From positions 1 through 64,000 of the forward strand of contig CAZYHV010000011.1 of NCBI GenBank assembly GCA_964647485.1: DNA of 64,000 nt. The letters are read 5' to 3'. Under the pieces are notes generated by a model that did not search any database, was not told the DNA's origin, and worked only from the letters and a program-made list of their open reading frames with translations. The position numbers were made by a program, and so were the translations under genes. Shown in pieces: positions 63,505 through 64,000 of the stretch (positions are counted from its first letter, which is position 1; each line of letters opens with the position of its first letter). This DNA is from FW021-bin31 sp964647485. Its GTDB lineage: Bacteria > Bacteroidota > Bacteroidia > Chitinophagales > Chitinophagaceae.

Positions 63505-64000
63505 ATGATAGAAGTAAAAATTCCATCCATTGGGGAATCCATAAGCGAAGCAACAATTGCAGAATGGAAAAAGGAGGATGGGGACTATGTAGAACGAGAT
63601 GAAGTTATCTGTGAACTAGAGTCTGAAAAAGCCTCTTTTGAATTAACCGCAGAAGAAGCCGGCACACTCCAAATCCTTGTAGAAGCAGAAGAAGACGTTC
63701 AAATTGGACAGATCGTTGCTAAAATTGACGAAACTGCTGAAGCACCTGCTAAAAAGGAGGAGGACACTTCAGAAGACACAAAGAAAGAAAGTCCGGACAC
63801 TCCCCCACAAACCGAATCCACAAAAGAAAAAGAGGAAACGACCGAAGAAACAACACCCCAAGCCGTCGGTAAAGGGATTATTGAAATAACAATTCCTTCC
63901 GTAGGAGAATCTATCAGCGAAGTGACCCTCATCAACTGGACCAAAGAAGAAGGAGCGTTTGTTGAAAGAGATGAAGTTATCTGTGAACTAGAGTCTGAAA
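63505..64000 (+). CDS. sucB: 2-oxoglutarate dehydrogenase E2 component (dihydrolipoyl succinyltransferase), partial
   Basis: Start of the E2 chain, cut by the window end. First lipoyl domain at about 1-75 (IEVKIPSIGESISEATIAEWKKEDGDYVERDEVICELESEKAS; lipoyl Lys at 42). A Glu/Lys/Pro/Thr-rich linker follows (about 78-122), then a second lipoyl domain begins (IIEITIPSVGESISEVTLINWTKEEG) and is nearly identical in its DNA around the lipoyl-lysine loop. Two tandem lipoyl domains are unusual for an E2o chain, which generally has one; E2p chains have one to three. Placement after sucA supports E2o. Confidence 0.9.
   Translation, partial: MIEVKIPSIGESISEATIAEWKKEDGDYVERDEVICELESEKASFELTAEEAGTLQILVEAEEDVQIGQIVAKIDETAEAPAKKEEDTSEDTKKESPDTPPQTESTKEKEETTEETTPQAVGKGIIEITIPSVGESISEVTLINWTKEEGAFVERDEVICELESE
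63596..63628 (+). repeat. 33-base direct repeat in lipoyl domain 1
   Basis: Identical to 63968-64000, 372 bases (124 codons) downstream in the second lipoyl domain, in the same frame. The second copy is cut by the window end, so the true repeat may be longer. Confidence 0.85.
63968..64000 (+). repeat. 33-base direct repeat in lipoyl domain 2 (truncated)
   Basis: Second copy of the repeat at 63596-63628. It runs to the last base of the window. Confidence 0.85.

Overview
The window looks like a chromosomal segment of a member of the Bacteroidota, most likely the Chitinophagaceae/Sphingobacteriia side of the phylum. The support is a SusC/SusD pair driven by an ECF sigma factor and FecR, a gliding-motility gene (gldC), a gliding-associated C-terminal (type IX secretion) surface protein, the phylum-restricted DUF4835/DUF4296 pair, a Bacteroidota-style omega subunit, TAnnTTTG promoter boxes and a near absence of Shine-Dalgarno sites. 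Base composition is fairly even and no tRNA, rRNA, CRISPR array or intact insertion sequence was seen.

Layout. 1-9.1 kb: a nutrient-uptake locus on the minus strand, ECF sigma factor -> FecR anti-sigma -> SusC with an STN signalling domain -> SusD -> secreted alpha/beta hydrolase. A 765-base gene-free stretch (7669-8433) inside it is full of palindromes and a duplicated 50-base repeat. 9.1-23.1 kb: the division and cell-wall (dcw) cluster on the minus strand, mraZ-rsmH-ftsL-ftsI-murE-mraY-murD'-ftsW-murG-ftsQ-ftsA-ftsZ. murC is missing from its usual place and murD is reduced to its C-terminal part with altered motifs. 23.4-33.2 kb, plus strand: bamD-rpoZ-coaBC-DUF4835-DUF4296, then queD-folE-cysteine desulfurase-hydrolase, then a large PKD/gliding C-terminal surface protein. 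33.2-34.9 kb: hisA and hisH on the minus strand, split by a small plus-strand membrane-protein gene. 35.0-43.2 kb: a complete trp operon on the minus strand, trpE-G-D-(ORF6N gene)-C-F-B-(GroES-like)-A. It is preceded by an unlisted leader peptide with three tandem Trp codons and a terminator hairpin, which is a textbook attenuator layout. 43.3-47.4 kb: an Arg/Ser-rich lipoprotein and mutS. 47.5-53.2 kb, plus strand: rRNA/tRNA methyltransferase, ruvX, def, a phosphodiester glycosidase-family protein, an unknown secreted protein, a VIT-family transporter and radA. 53.3-64.0 kb: a Bax-inhibitor-like protein (minus), then gpmI, a glycosyltransferase, gldC, a YqeY-like gene, pheT, a small coiled-coil gene, sucA and the start of the E2 gene with two lipoyl domains (cut by the window end).

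Most genes are housekeeping. The items most worth a second look are the trp leader/attenuator, the decayed murD with absent murC, a trpF whose conserved N-terminus is in frame but has no ATG/GTG/TTG start, an ORF6N gene inside the trp operon with a homopolymer frameshift near its end, a (CAA)17 tract that codes for polyglutamine in bamD and is also the immediate 5' leader of rpoZ, twin palindromes behind radA, and a tandem lipoyl duplication with identical DNA.

All assignments come from reading the sequence and recalled family knowledge. No database search was run.
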